DNA of 61,219 nt from Ruminococcus sp. (GCA_019420505.1 JAHZHC010000021.1:1-61219); one strand, 5' to 3'; shown: positions 16,899 through 25,879, numbered from the stretch's first letter. Translations and numbers: made by a program. The notes: generated by a model not told the origin, from the sequence alone.

Positions 16899-17867
16899 AT
16901 GATAGAGGTTCAGCATCTGTCAAAGCATTATGGAGATAAAAAAGCAGTTGATGATATTTCATTTAAAGCTGAGGACGGAGAGATTCTCGGATTTCTGGGA
17001 CCAAACGGTGCAGGAAAATCCACAACAATGAATATTCTGACAGGATATATTTCCTGTACGGAGGGAAAAGCGCTTATTGACGGAATTGATATTCTTGAAA
17101 ATCCTATAAAGGCAAAATCAAAAATCGGATATTTGCCTGAACAGCCTCCGCTTTATTTGGATATGACCGTCAAGGAATATTTGAATTTTATTTATGATTT
17201 AAAAAAGTGCAAGCTGCCTAAAAATTCACATCTTAAAGATATATGCAATCTTGTCCGAATTGATCATGTTTATAACAGAATAATAAAGAATCTGTCAAAA
17301 GGATATAAACAAAGAGTCGGATTGGCACAAGCGTTGGTGGGAAATCCAAATGTACTTATTCTGGACGAGCCTACAGTTGGACTTGATCCTAATCAGATAA
17401 TAGAAATAAGGTCTTTGATCAAAAAGCTGGGTAAAAATCATACAGTTATACTTTCATCTCATATTTTGTCTGAGGTGCAGGCTGTCTGTGATAAAATCGT
17501 AGTAATCAACGACGGTAAAATTGTTGCTGATGATACAGAGGATAACCTTTCAAAAGCACTCGACAATGAGCACAGAATCCTTGCAAGAATAGATGGAAAT
17601 AAATATAAGGTTATGGCATGTATCAATGCAATTGAAGATGTGGAGTCATGTTCAGCTGAGATAATGCGGGAAGAAAATGTCTGGGAGTATCGTATTGAGG
17701 CAAAAGAAGGTGCAGATGTCCGCAGAAAACTGTTTACTGCCATGGCTGAAAACGGCTTTTACATATTAGAACTTAAATCCTCCGAGCTTTCACTTGAGGA
17801 TATATTCCTCAGGCTTACAATGGGAGAAAGTGTGTCATTAAAAAATAAAAAGGAGAGTGAAAACTAA
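16899..17867 (+). CDS. ABC transporter ATPase (GldA-like)
   Basis: A 322-aa ATPase with Walker A GPNGAGKST (residues 34-42), Q-loop region IGYLPEQPPLYLDMTV, signature LSKGYKQRVGLAQ, Walker B VLILDEPTVGLDP and the H-loop LSSHIL. A C-terminal regulatory extension of about 110 residues follows. It opens a four-gene unit with overlapping or close spacing: it ends in the start codon of the permease at 17867. The cargo is unknown. GldA/F/G homologues in Bacteroidetes relate to gliding, whereas the Firmicutes versions have no established substrate. GGGAGGAAG precedes the ATG. Confidence 0.92.
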   Translation: MIEVQHLSKHYGDKKAVDDISFKAEDGEILGFLGPNGAGKSTTMNILTGYISCTEGKALIDGIDILENPIKAKSKIGYLPEQPPLYLDMTVKEYLNFIYDLKKCKLPKNSHLKDICNLVRIDHVYNRIIKNLSKGYKQRVGLAQALVGNPNVLILDEPTVGLDPNQIIEIRSLIKKLGKNHTVILSSHILSEVQAVCDKIVVINDGKIVADDTEDNLSKALDNEHRILARIDGNKYKVMACINAIEDVESCSAEIMREENVWEYRIEAKEGADVRRKLFTAMAENGFYILELKSSELSLEDIFLRLTMGESVSLKNKKESEN

Positions 17868-18571
17868 TGGGTGCGATTTTCAGACGTGAAGTACTTTCTT
17901 ATTTTACATCTCCGATAGGGTATATTTTTCTTGCTGCATTTTATGCTTCGTCAGCCGTAATCTTTTCTGTAAACTCATTGGAAAACGGCTCTACAAAGCT
18001 TGATTCGGTTTTTGCACAGCTTATGATAATTCTTATTGTGCTTATTCCAATACTTACAATGAGAACTATTTCGGAAGAGAAAAAGAATAAAACCGATCAG
18101 TGTCTGCTGACTTCTCCTGTGAGCCTGTTTGGAATTGTAGCAGGAAAATTCCTTGCCGCATTTTTGATCTATGTTCTGGGAGTAGCAATTACATTGGTAT
18201 ATGCAGTAGTGGTTTCTGCATTTGCAGCTCCTGACTGGACAGTAATTCTTGGTAATATTGTGGGACTTGTACTATTGGGCGCAGCTTTTATTGCCGTAGG
18301 AATTTTCTGTTCTTCATTTACTGAAAATCAGATCGTTTCCGCAGTAGTAAGTTTTATTGCTTTAATTGTGCTGTATTTGTTTACAACCATAGGAAATCTG
18401 ATTCCTGTTGAATTTATATCAAATATATTCTCAAAGCTGTCCTTCTGGGAAAGATATTATGGCTTTACATACGGACTTTTTGATTTGTCAAATGTGCTGT
18501 TTTTTATAAGCGCAGCAGTAGTGTTCCTGTTTTTGTCTGTCAGAGTATTGGAAAGACGCCGCTGGGCTTGA
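17867..18571 (+). CDS. ABC-2 type permease (GldF-like)
   Basis: A 234-aa integral membrane protein starting MGAIFRREVLSYFTSPIGYIFLAAFYASSAVIF, the ABC-2/GldF N-terminus, with six predicted membrane segments and a short basic C-terminus (RVLERRRWA). LLTSPVSLFGIVAGKFLAAF is the conserved ABC-2 stretch linking helices. Its ATG shares a base with the stop codon of the ATPase gene, so translation is coupled. It should form the membrane pore for the ATPase at 16899. Confidence 0.9.
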   Translation: MGAIFRREVLSYFTSPIGYIFLAAFYASSAVIFSVNSLENGSTKLDSVFAQLMIILIVLIPILTMRTISEEKKNKTDQCLLTSPVSLFGIVAGKFLAAFLIYVLGVAITLVYAVVVSAFAAPDWTVILGNIVGLVLLGAAFIAVGIFCSSFTENQIVSAVVSFIALIVLYLFTTIGNLIPVEFISNIFSKLSFWERYYGFTYGLFDLSNVLFFISAAVVFLFLSVRVLERRRWA

Positions 18572-18587
18572 TAGGAGGGGATAGATA

Positions 18588-20285
18588 ATGAGCAAACTTG
18601 AAAAAATAAATGAATCTCAGGAAAATCTGTCCACCCCTGTGGAGGATTTGCTGAAACAGGCAGTATCAGAAGAAAAAGCGAAAGATGATCTGCCGGAAGA
18701 AAATAATAAAAAGAAAAAAACAGAGCATAAAAAATTAAAGCACGGCTTTATGTCAACAGCTTTTACTGTAGCGTTTGTCGCAGTAATAGTTCTTGTAAAT
18801 GTCGTGGCAACAGCTCTCTTTGACAGATATCCTATAACATTTGACTTGACAGAAAATAATGCCTTCTCAATTTCGGATAAATCAGAGGAGTATGTCAAAA
18901 AAATTGATACAGATGTGCTGATTACAGTCTTTGCAAAAGAAGACGACTTTACTAATCTTGCTACATATACCCGTCAGGCGGATGAGGTAATGAAAACATA
19001 TTGTAAATATAATAATCGTATCTCCTATAGATATGTGGATATTGATTCTAATCCTGACGTTATGAAGAACTATTCAGGAGATTCAATAAATCAGTACGAT
19101 ATTATCGTTGAAACAAATCCTACAAAGGACGTTCAGAGAACAAGAAAACTTACTCTCATAGATCTGGTGAAATTTACTGATGAGTTTAATGAAAGTGTTG
19201 CACAGTATGGTGCATCTGTGGAGCAGATGGCAGAGCAGAGCGGAAGTGCGCTGAATTTTCTCAGTTATTACGGAGGATATGTTGAAGCCTCAAATGCCGA
19301 TCAGGCATTTACATCTGCGTTTATGACAGTAACAGATCCGGACCCCGTAGTGGTAACGCTACTTACGGGACGAGATGAGATAACTGATCTTTCATATTTT
19401 CAGTCATTGCTAATAGCTAACGGATATACCGTAAATTCTGTTGATATTGCGACACAAGAAATTCCGGAGGATACAGATGTCGCTGTTGTTCCGGCGCCCA
19501 AAACAGATTATCTTTCTGAAGAGCTTAAAAAGCTGGATGATTTTCTCGATAATGACGGGCAAATGAATAAACAGCTTATTTATCTTGCGTCAGTGCAGCA
19601 GGAGGAAACACCTAATATAGATGAATTTCTTGCTGATTACGGAATTGAAGTCGGAGATGGAGTAATATGCGAAACTTATTCTTCAAATTACTATAGCCAG
19701 CCATTCCAGACCATATCTTCTGAGCTTTCGGATAAGTTTATGCAGGATGTTACAACAACTGATCCTAATTTGCTTATTTTTGCTTCAAGACCGGTAAATT
19801 TGTTGTTTGAAGGCGAAAAGGGAAAAATATCTACAGAAGCTTATGTTAAATCAACAAGCGACGCATTTGTTCGTGCTCTTGGAATATTAAACGGACAGAA
19901 GCAGTATGATGAATCTGCTGAAACCCTCGCTAAAGGACAGCAGAACTACGTCGCCGTTTCATCAAGAGTTTCCTTTAAAGACAATGGCGAAGGCGGTCAG
20001 GACGGTCTTTACAGTAATGTTATTGTGCTTGGTTCCGAACAGATTCTCGGAAATACCTACCTTCAGTATAATCAGTATCAGAACAGAGAATATATGCTGA
20101 GTCTGCTTAATGGAATTACACATAAAACCGACGGTATTGTAATAGAACCAAAGGTTATTGAAGGAAATATATTTGATTTGACTGACAGTCAGAAGAATAC
20201 GCTTAAATGGACATTTATTCTGATAATACCGGTGATTGTACTTGCGGCAGGCGTAGTTATCTGGTTCAGAAGAAAGAATAGATAA
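18588..20285 (+). CDS. GldG-family ABC system protein
   Basis: A 565-aa protein: a charged cytoplasmic N-terminus (about 50 residues, Lys/Glu-rich), one membrane helix at about residues 55-76, and a large extracytoplasmic domain of the GldG/ABC_transp_aux type. The latter has FDLTENNAFSISDKSEEYVKKIDTDVLITVFAKEDDFTNL and, later, a ThuA-like half. A second membrane helix near the C-terminus (WTFILIIPVIVLAAGVVIWF) is followed by RRKNR. It is associated with GldA/GldF-type exporters and probably gates or delivers substrate outside the membrane. TAGGAGGGG precedes the ATG. Confidence 0.88.
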   Translation: MSKLEKINESQENLSTPVEDLLKQAVSEEKAKDDLPEENNKKKKTEHKKLKHGFMSTAFTVAFVAVIVLVNVVATALFDRYPITFDLTENNAFSISDKSEEYVKKIDTDVLITVFAKEDDFTNLATYTRQADEVMKTYCKYNNRISYRYVDIDSNPDVMKNYSGDSINQYDIIVETNPTKDVQRTRKLTLIDLVKFTDEFNESVAQYGASVEQMAEQSGSALNFLSYYGGYVEASNADQAFTSAFMTVTDPDPVVVTLLTGRDEITDLSYFQSLLIANGYTVNSVDIATQEIPEDTDVAVVPAPKTDYLSEELKKLDDFLDNDGQMNKQLIYLASVQQEETPNIDEFLADYGIEVGDGVICETYSSNYYSQPFQTISSELSDKFMQDVTTTDPNLLIFASRPVNLLFEGEKGKISTEAYVKSTSDAFVRALGILNGQKQYDESAETLAKGQQNYVAVSSRVSFKDNGEGGQDGLYSNVIVLGSEQILGNTYLQYNQYQNREYMLSLLNGITHKTDGIVIEPKVIEGNIFDLTDSQKNTLKWTFILIIPVIVLAAGVVIWFRRKNR

Positions 20286-20299
20286 TCGAGGTTTTGTAA

Positions 20300-21769
20300 A
20301 TGAACGGAAAACTGAAAGGAATCATTGCATGTATAGCTATTGTAGTCTGTCTTGGAGGTGCATTGGCTGTACTGAAACTGACTGATAAAGACCGTCCGAA
20401 CGACAGCTCCGAAGCGTCGTCTTCATCTGCGGAATCCCAGACAGAGAAAATAATGCTTACCGATTATGAGACTGAGAATATTTCAGCGGTAAATATATCA
20501 AATAAATATGGCGGCTTTACAGTTGAAAAACCGGGTTCGGGAAAAACTGCCTGGACTATAGAACCTTTGGACGGATTGAATCAGTCTGTTTCTGAGGAAG
20601 CTTCTTTGGTCGAGGATGCCGCAAAGCTTGAAGCAAAAAAAACGGTAGAAGAAAATACTGAAGATTTAAGTAAATATGGTTTTGACGATCCTCAGGGTGA
20701 ATTTACCGTTAATTTCACCGATGGGAAAAAGAAAACCTTTGTAATTGGAGATAATTTGCCGGAAGAAAATAAATACTGTTATGTTAAGGAAAAAGAAAGC
20801 AGTACGGTATATTCTGTCCTTGAAAATAATGTAAAGCGTTTTCTTAAAGATAAGAAGGATTTTCTTGATAAAACATTGTTAGCGTCGCCGGAAACGGAAG
20901 AGAAATTTTACGGAACGCTTACCGTAAAGCGTTCAGATCTTAAGCGTGATATGGTATTTACTGACGATCCTAATGCGGATTCTGCCATGATGTCAGCTCA
21001 GGTAATGATTTCACCGATTTATTCTTATCTGAACGGTACGGGTTCAACCCAAACTACTCATGGCCTCTGGGGACTTTCTGCGGAATCAGCAGAAGTTATT
21101 TTCCCTCAGGCGCCGGATATGAAAAAATATGGTTTAGATAAACCAACCGTTACAGTTCTCTATAGCGGAAATGGTAATGAATATAAATTTCGAATCGGAA
21201 ATCCCGTATATAAAACCGACAGCGAGGGAAAAGAAACAACAGTTATAGGATCATATTATTGTTATATTGAAGGCGTAGAGGGCGTGGATTGTATATGGAA
21301 GGTTTCTGCGGACTCACTTCCATGGACAACAGTTGTGCCGGAAGATATTATTACTTCTGTGATGACGTATAATGATATTACTACAGTTGACAGCATTATT
21401 GTTAAAAACAGCGGAAAGACTGTAACCTACGAATTAAAGTCGGAGGATGCCAATGTAACGTTAGCCAGTATTAACGGTAAAGAAACAGATGTTGATAGAT
21501 TCAAGAGCTTTTATCAGTATATACTTACTTGTCCGACTTCGGAAATATATTCAGAAGACCCAGACGGAAACAGCTTTTTATCAATTGAAATCAAGACCGG
21601 CAAAGGCGGAGATAAGCTTGAGTTCTTTAAGGACAGCAAAACTGAAAGGAAAGCAGTCGTTAAGCTTAATGGCGTGACTTCTTTCAGAATTCCGATAAAA
21701 TGGACAGAAAAGTTTGTAAAAAATATATCTTTGCTTGCTGACGGTAAAGATGTGGAGGAGAGCTATTGA
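20300..21769 (+). CDS. DUF4340 extracytoplasmic protein
   Basis: A 489-aa protein with an N-terminal membrane anchor (residues 5-25), a Ser-rich linker, and repeated DUF4340-type modules. Examples are ISNKYGGFTVEKPGSGKTAWTIEPLDGLNQ, KYGFDDPQGEFTVNFTDGKKKTFVIGDNLPEENKYCYVKEK, and a second copy around KYGLDKPTVTVLYSGNGNEYKFRIGNPVYK. DUF4340 proteins repeatedly accompany GldG-type ABC systems. The molecular role is unknown, but the context suggests an extracellular partner of the GldG-like protein 14 bp upstream. A weak AT-rich hairpin at 21829-21845 may end the unit. Confidence 0.85.
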   Translation: MNGKLKGIIACIAIVVCLGGALAVLKLTDKDRPNDSSEASSSSAESQTEKIMLTDYETENISAVNISNKYGGFTVEKPGSGKTAWTIEPLDGLNQSVSEEASLVEDAAKLEAKKTVEENTEDLSKYGFDDPQGEFTVNFTDGKKKTFVIGDNLPEENKYCYVKEKESSTVYSVLENNVKRFLKDKKDFLDKTLLASPETEEKFYGTLTVKRSDLKRDMVFTDDPNADSAMMSAQVMISPIYSYLNGTGSTQTTHGLWGLSAESAEVIFPQAPDMKKYGLDKPTVTVLYSGNGNEYKFRIGNPVYKTDSEGKETTVIGSYYCYIEGVEGVDCIWKVSADSLPWTTVVPEDIITSVMTYNDITTVDSIIVKNSGKTVTYELKSEDANVTLASINGKETDVDRFKSFYQYILTCPTSEIYSEDPDGNSFLSIEIKTGKGGDKLEFFKDSKTERKAVVKLNGVTSFRIPIKWTEKFVKNISLLADGKDVEESY

Positions 21770-21845
21770 TAATAGCCTGTTTATGACATAAAATTCTCCG
21801 AAAAAATAATATAATAGATCAGTGCCCTGCATTTTAATAAAATGC

Positions 21846-21874
21846 TTTACTAAAATAAAAAAGTATGGTATAAT
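21846..21874 (+). promoter_or_regulatory. promoter for the small conserved gene at 22012
   Basis: TTTACT (21846-21851), a 17-nt spacer and TATAAT (21869-21874). It leaves a leader of about 130 nt in which 21952-21959 (TCCGCCGA) can pair with 21990-21997 (TCGGCGGA), just before the ribosome binding site. Confidence 0.6.
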
Positions 21875-22011
21875 TATCTTGCAGAAAAATTTGTTCTGAA
21901 TTTTAAAATCTTGGAATAAAAATGTTAGTTTTATCAGCAAAGAAGGCGTTTTCCGCCGAAGACGCAGCTTTGTTTAATTTAATTATATATCGGCGGAGAA
22001 AAGAGGGAAAT

Positions 22012-22296
22012 ATGGCAGGAAACAAATCGAATTTCTTCAGCTATAAAGGACTTCCTTTGGTGAGAAAGGGAAAACAGCTTTATTTTGGAAATATGTATGA
22101 CGATTACGTTGTTATGATTGATATTCTCGAAACTGAGAAGCAAGGTGATCTGGATGTTGCAAATAAAGTCAGAATTTTAAAAATGGCTACTGATTTTACA
22201 CTTCCGCCGAATGAGCAAATTGTTAAAAATGTTGTTAAGGAATGCAGTCTCTATGAAGCGCTTGATATTGCCTGTGCGTGGTTAAAGGTCAGCTGA
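22012..22296 (+). CDS. small conserved-looking protein, 94 aa
   Basis: Begins MAGNKSNFFSYKGLPLVRKGKQLYFGNMYDDYVVMIDILETEKQGDLDVANKVRILKMATDF and ends SLYEALDIACAWLKVS. No signal peptide or membrane segment is seen; it is a compact acidic/basic cytoplasmic protein. I do not recognise a named family. The start at 22012 is chosen because GAGGGAAAT precedes it; upstream in-frame codons lie within the leader hairpin region. It has its own promoter and a terminator at 22331. Confidence 0.72.
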   Translation: MAGNKSNFFSYKGLPLVRKGKQLYFGNMYDDYVVMIDILETEKQGDLDVANKVRILKMATDFTLPPNEQIVKNVVKECSLYEALDIACAWLKVS

Positions 22297-22330
22297 TAAT
22301 AACAGACATAAATTGAATAATTGATAAGAA

Positions 22331-22366
22331 AAGCGGCTAAGAAATATTATCTTGGCCGCTTTTAAT
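22331..22366 (+). terminator. terminator after 22012 gene
   Basis: An 11-bp stem (22331-22341 with 22351-22361, one T-G pair) followed by TTTAATT. GC-rich arms support intrinsic termination. Confidence 0.75.
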
Positions 22367-22452
22367 TGAATTCTGTTGTATAAAATAAGAGAAATTGTTG
22401 TGTCATTAACTAATTGATGTTTAGGGTTGAATTTTCTGATTACAGCTATTTT

Positions 22453-23169
22453 TTATAATTCCTGATGATAAATATGCCGGTTTATTTCTATGTCATTGAT
22501 TTCTGAAACAGGGGAGTTTATATAATCCGTAATGCCCTTTCCCTCATTCGGATGGGACTTGGAATATACCAAATCCATGCTGAATAATGTAACCAGTATA
22601 ATACATGCCGCAATTCTGCCTTTTAACGGTATTTTATTAAGCAAATCATCAAAAAACGGTGCCATAATATATATTCCGGCGCATCCCGCAAAACCAAACA
22701 CCAGCACACCCTCAAGACAGATCCTGCCGTTTATATTGCAGAAATATCCGGTATAATCCCAATACTTTATATGCTTGATTTCCTCAAGATACCAGCTCGT
22801 AGCATATTCTACAACAGAGCAGATTATGATTACACTGAAAAACGTAATAATGTGATTGTCCATAATTTTCTTTAAAAGAATTATCCCTAATGTGCCGCCA
22901 GCACCGTAAATAGGAAGCCACGGTCCAAACATTGTTCCCCGGTTTACAAATACTCCGTCCTCAACAATGTGAATACCGACTTCCCACAGCCACCCGATTA
23001 AGGAAAAAATAAAGAATAATAAAATATATGTAACAATTGTGTAATGTCTGTGATAATCTCTGTGTACTATTTTTTTCTGATTAATATGACTGATATGTGA
23101 CTTCTGAGCTTGAAGTCCGGGATATTGTTCAAGCCCCCTAAGATCATCAAGTGTCATAGTTAATTCCAT
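22453..23169 (-). CDS. CmpB-family (ABC_trans_CmpB) membrane protein
   Basis: A 238-aa protein with a cytoplasmic tail of about 42 residues followed by five or six membrane segments. The family hallmark is FFIFSLIGWLWEVGIHIVEDGVFVNRGTMFGPWLPIYGAGG; EYATSWYLEEIKHIKYWDYTGYFCNINGRICLEGVLVFGFAG follows in the second half. This family is annotated as a putative ABC transporter permease but usually lacks a partner ATPase, so its function is open. GGAGGGAGAAA precedes the ATG on the minus strand. It is divergent from the RNA and metallophosphoesterase at 23197-24574. Confidence 0.87.
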   Translation of the reverse strand: MELTMTLDDLRGLEQYPGLQAQKSHISHINQKKIVHRDYHRHYTIVTYILLFFIFSLIGWLWEVGIHIVEDGVFVNRGTMFGPWLPIYGAGGTLGIILLKKIMDNHIITFFSVIIICSVVEYATSWYLEEIKHIKYWDYTGYFCNINGRICLEGVLVFGFAGCAGIYIMAPFFDDLLNKIPLKGRIAACIILVTLFSMDLVYSKSHPNEGKGITDYINSPVSEINDIEINRHIYHQEL

Positions 23170-23196
23170 TATGTTTTTCTCCCTCCATAATTAATA

Positions 23197-23225
23197 TTGC
23201 AATTTCCTCCGAAATGCGGTATAAT
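23197..23225 (+). promoter_or_regulatory. promoter of the structured RNA/metallophosphoesterase unit
   Basis: TTGCAA (23197-23202), a 17-nt spacer and TATAAT (23220-23225). The predicted start at about 23232 is immediately followed by the folded RNA region. Confidence 0.82.
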
Positions 23226-23231
23226 AAATAT

Positions 23232-23356
23232 AATCTGCGACCAATGTCCCCGCCTTTTAAGCGGCGAACATTACAGGCTTTCAGCCGGTGGTCATCTCCT
23301 ACTGAAGTCCGGAGGGCAAAAGCCTTCGGTCGAACTTGAATGACGGGCTATGCCCT
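23232..23356 (+). ncRNA. unidentified structured 5' leader RNA (riboswitch candidate)
   Basis: About 125 nt between a strong promoter and the ribosome site of the metallophosphoesterase gene. Helices seen by eye are: 23239-23243 with 23289-23293, closing a multi-branch; inside it 23044-equivalent positions 23244-23247 with 23268-23271, 23250-23253 with 23261-23264, and 23276-23279 with 23283-23286. After it come 23305-23308 with 23334-23337 enclosing 23309-23317 with 23322-23329 (AAAA loop), then a GGGC-TAT-GCCC hairpin at 23345-23355. It is much more GC-rich than the flanks. I could not match it to T-box, TPP, FMN, cobalamin, SAM, lysine, glycine, M-box, ydaO, ZTP or fluoride consensus elements. 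Confidence 0.65.
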
Positions 23357-23383
23357 TATTGAACAATTCTCGGAGGTTTTTTG

Positions 23384-24574
23384 ATGATATTCCTATACTT
23401 ATTGCCTTTTTACCTTGCTATAGGCGGATATTTGCTATTCAGAGTCTTTCATTGGACTTTTTCTTTTGCAAAGCCCCTTAATGCCAAAAGATTTAAAATA
23501 CCATTTGGCATTGTTTATTCAATATGTCTTTTGTCGCCTCTGTTTGCTACCCTGCTGCCTAAATGTCTGGTAACAATCTGGATAAGACGTCTTTCGACAT
23601 ATTGGCTTGGAGTAATGCTTTATATGCTGATGGCAGTATTGTTAATAGACATTATAAGGTTTATATTAAAGCATACACGATTGAAAAAAAGCTTTTTGTT
23701 TACTGCAAAAACTCTTGTAACTATGGGGATAGTCACTGCGATTTTCCTTTCAATTATATGCACCTACGGTCTTTATAACGCAAGGAATATAAAAACAAAT
23801 ACCTATGATGTCAATGTGGACAAGCACTGCGGTCAAACTAAGGATTTGAAAATTGCGCTTGTTGCTGATATGCATATGGGCTATTCAATCGGCGCAAGAG
23901 AAATCACAAACATGGTAACAAAAATCAATGATATGAAGCCTGATATCGTTTTAATTGCAGGCGATATTTTTGACAACAGCTTTGACGGTTTGGATGATCC
24001 TGAAGAAATCTGCCGCCAGCTTCAGTCCATAAGCAGTAAATACGGTGTTTATGCAACCTATGGTAATCATGACATTGAAGAAAAATTAATCGTCGGTTTT
24101 ACTGTCGGAAAAAAATCGGAAAAAACCGGAAGCAACGAAATGGATAATTTTCTGTATGAATCAGGCATAACGCTTCTCAGGGACGAAACTATGTTAATCA
24201 ACAATGAGTTTTATATCGTAGGCCGCAGAGACTACGAAAAGCCTTCCACTAAGGATGGTACACGGCTTTCACCGCAGGAGCTTACCAAAGATTTGGATAA
24301 ATCAAAGCCAATAATTTTTGTTGATCATGAACCGCTGGAGCTTCAGGAAATCGCTGACGCAGGCGCCGATATGGATCTGTCGGGACATACCCATGACGGA
24401 CAGCTTTTTCCTGCAAATATAGCCGTGAAATTCTCATGGGAAAACCCCTGCGGAATGATAAAGAAGGATAATATGTATTCTATCGTAACTTCAGGAGTAG
24501 GTGTTTTCGGACCGTATATGAGGGTCGGAACCGATAGTGAAATATGTGAGATTAATGTCCACTTTACTAAATAA
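23384..24574 (+). CDS. membrane-anchored calcineurin-type metallophosphoesterase (YkuE-like)
   Basis: A 396-aa protein. The first 140 residues hold four or five membrane helices. The C-terminal domain is a metallophosphoesterase with all metal-site motifs: DMHMG (DxH form), GDIFDN, YGNHDIEE (GNHD), VDHEPLE and SGHTHDGQLFP (GHTHxGQ). Membrane-linked enzymes of this family hydrolyse phosphodiesters or UDP-linked lipids; the substrate cannot be assigned. The start is ATG at 23384, 7 nt after GGAGG; a TTG at 23381 is too close. It is transcribed behind the structured RNA at 23232-23356 and ends at a shared terminator. Confidence 0.9.
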   Translation: MIFLYLLPFYLAIGGYLLFRVFHWTFSFAKPLNAKRFKIPFGIVYSICLLSPLFATLLPKCLVTIWIRRLSTYWLGVMLYMLMAVLLIDIIRFILKHTRLKKSFLFTAKTLVTMGIVTAIFLSIICTYGLYNARNIKTNTYDVNVDKHCGQTKDLKIALVADMHMGYSIGAREITNMVTKINDMKPDIVLIAGDIFDNSFDGLDDPEEICRQLQSISSKYGVYATYGNHDIEEKLIVGFTVGKKSEKTGSNEMDNFLYESGITLLRDETMLINNEFYIVGRRDYEKPSTKDGTRLSPQELTKDLDKSKPIIFVDHEPLELQEIADAGADMDLSGHTHDGQLFPANIAVKFSWENPCGMIKKDNMYSIVTSGVGVFGPYMRVGTDSEICEINVHFTK

Positions 24575-24577
24575 TTA

Positions 24578-24606
24578 AACAGAGTGCCCTCACTCTGTTT
24601 TTTTAT
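24578..24606. terminator. bidirectional terminator
   Basis: A 9-bp perfect stem (24578-24586 with 24591-24599, CCCT loop) followed by a run of T on the plus strand. It lies between convergent genes and can serve both. Confidence 0.88.
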
Positions 24607-24613
24607 TAATTTA

Positions 24614-25852
24614 TTAAGCGTCAGCTTGTTCATTAAGTCCATTCAGCTGTTCTTCCAGCAAATCAAGATCAAGATATTTATCATTCAGTTCTTCGCTGAA
24701 TTGATAATTTCTCTTTATTGCTTCTTTTCTTAAAGCAATATAAAGCTCTGTCTTTGAAGCTGTTTTATATGGATTGAGGAACAGTGTCATAAAAAGAGCA
24801 CAGCAAATCTCAGATATTAGTGCGCTTTTCAAAGGAGTTCCGGTGATAATCGCTGAAGATATTGCAAATAAAAGCGTTATTCCTAAAATCCAAGGATAAA
24901 ATGACAGATCCATAATAAAGCTTCGCCACTTGCTGCCTTTCATCATTTGTTTTGAAAGCTTAAAGGCTTTTTTTCTGTCAATTTTGGGGTTCTCCGCTAA
25001 AATAAACGGTATCATTTCATATTCGTAAGCCTTAATAAAACCGCCGATTATTGTGAGCGACCATAAAAAAGTATACATGTTCATGACGAGCATTGTCCAG
25101 ATAGGACGAAAATGACGTTCTCTGAATAAAAATCCCATTCTTCCTATGTGAGTACCGTGATAAGTGCGGTTTTCAAGGAAAAACCGACGTTCTCCTACTT
25201 TAAGAGGACCGGCAACTAAAATTGCAATAAGAAGACTGAGAATTGAGCTTGCTAAAGAAATAAGAACTCTCAGTGTTTCCTTGTTGCTGAAAAGTCTGAT
25301 TATTGAATTTATAACACCGATTTCAGATGAGTTGTTGTTTGTCACCATATCAAAAAAATAGGCAACCTGTTCTTCCGTGATGTCCGTACCGTTTTCAATT
25401 TCAACATCATCTGAATCCATCATTTCCAGAGTTTTTGTAACAGTCCGCCAGTTTGAGGATTCACCGGACGGACCAAAGAAGGTCACCTCTTTAAAATTCA
25501 GTGCCGAAGCTCCCTTTTCCTTGTATATCTCAACCCATTCTTTTAAATCTTCTTCGTTGAGGATATCGTATTTTTCAGATACTTTTTCAACAGCTTTGCT
25601 GATCTTATCTTCAGCAGCTTTAGCAAGATTACCGCCGGAAAGCTGTTCAATTTCCTTAACTATTTCAACTTTCTGATCAGTGTCATATTTTAAGTTTGTA
25701 ACATTTCTGTTATCATACTTTAATATAAACTGAACGGTATTATTATACTCACCGGCAATAAACATCATGATAAAACAAACCGCAATACAAGCCATGTAAT
25801 TTAATTTCATTGAATGTCTTGCAGCTTTTTTCAGTTCTTTACGCTTCCACAT
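24614..25852 (-). CDS. DUF975 family membrane protein, 412 aa
   Basis: Begins MWKRKELKKAARHSMKLNYMACIAVCFIMMFIAGEYN, the DUF975 N-terminal pattern. A charged extracellular stretch of about 140 residues follows, then four or more membrane segments, with FKLSKQMMKGSKWRSFIMDLSFYPWILG as the conserved family core. The family is common in gut Firmicutes and has no established function. The C-terminal tail is acidic and cytoplasmic. The ribosome site is not strong. A perfect sigma-A promoter lies upstream, with a palindrome between it and the gene. Confidence 0.88.
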   Translation of the reverse strand: MWKRKELKKAARHSMKLNYMACIAVCFIMMFIAGEYNNTVQFILKYDNRNVTNLKYDTDQKVEIVKEIEQLSGGNLAKAAEDKISKAVEKVSEKYDILNEEDLKEWVEIYKEKGASALNFKEVTFFGPSGESSNWRTVTKTLEMMDSDDVEIENGTDITEEQVAYFFDMVTNNNSSEIGVINSIIRLFSNKETLRVLISLASSILSLLIAILVAGPLKVGERRFFLENRTYHGTHIGRMGFLFRERHFRPIWTMLVMNMYTFLWSLTIIGGFIKAYEYEMIPFILAENPKIDRKKAFKLSKQMMKGSKWRSFIMDLSFYPWILGITLLFAISSAIITGTPLKSALISEICCALFMTLFLNPYKTASKTELYIALRKEAIKRNYQFSEELNDKYLDLDLLEEQLNGLNEQADA

Positions 25853-25879
25853 TTTTTTCTTCCTAACTTCATTTTACAT

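Noticed and set aside
21829..21845. Strong terminator after the DUF4340 gene
   Set aside because: The stem is AT-only apart from two pairs and has a poor T tail; kept only as a weak possibility in the gene entry.
23232..23356. T-box, cobalamin, TPP, FMN, SAM, M-box, ydaO, ZTP or fluoride riboswitch
   Set aside because: None of the conserved core sequences of these classes is present in the right order.
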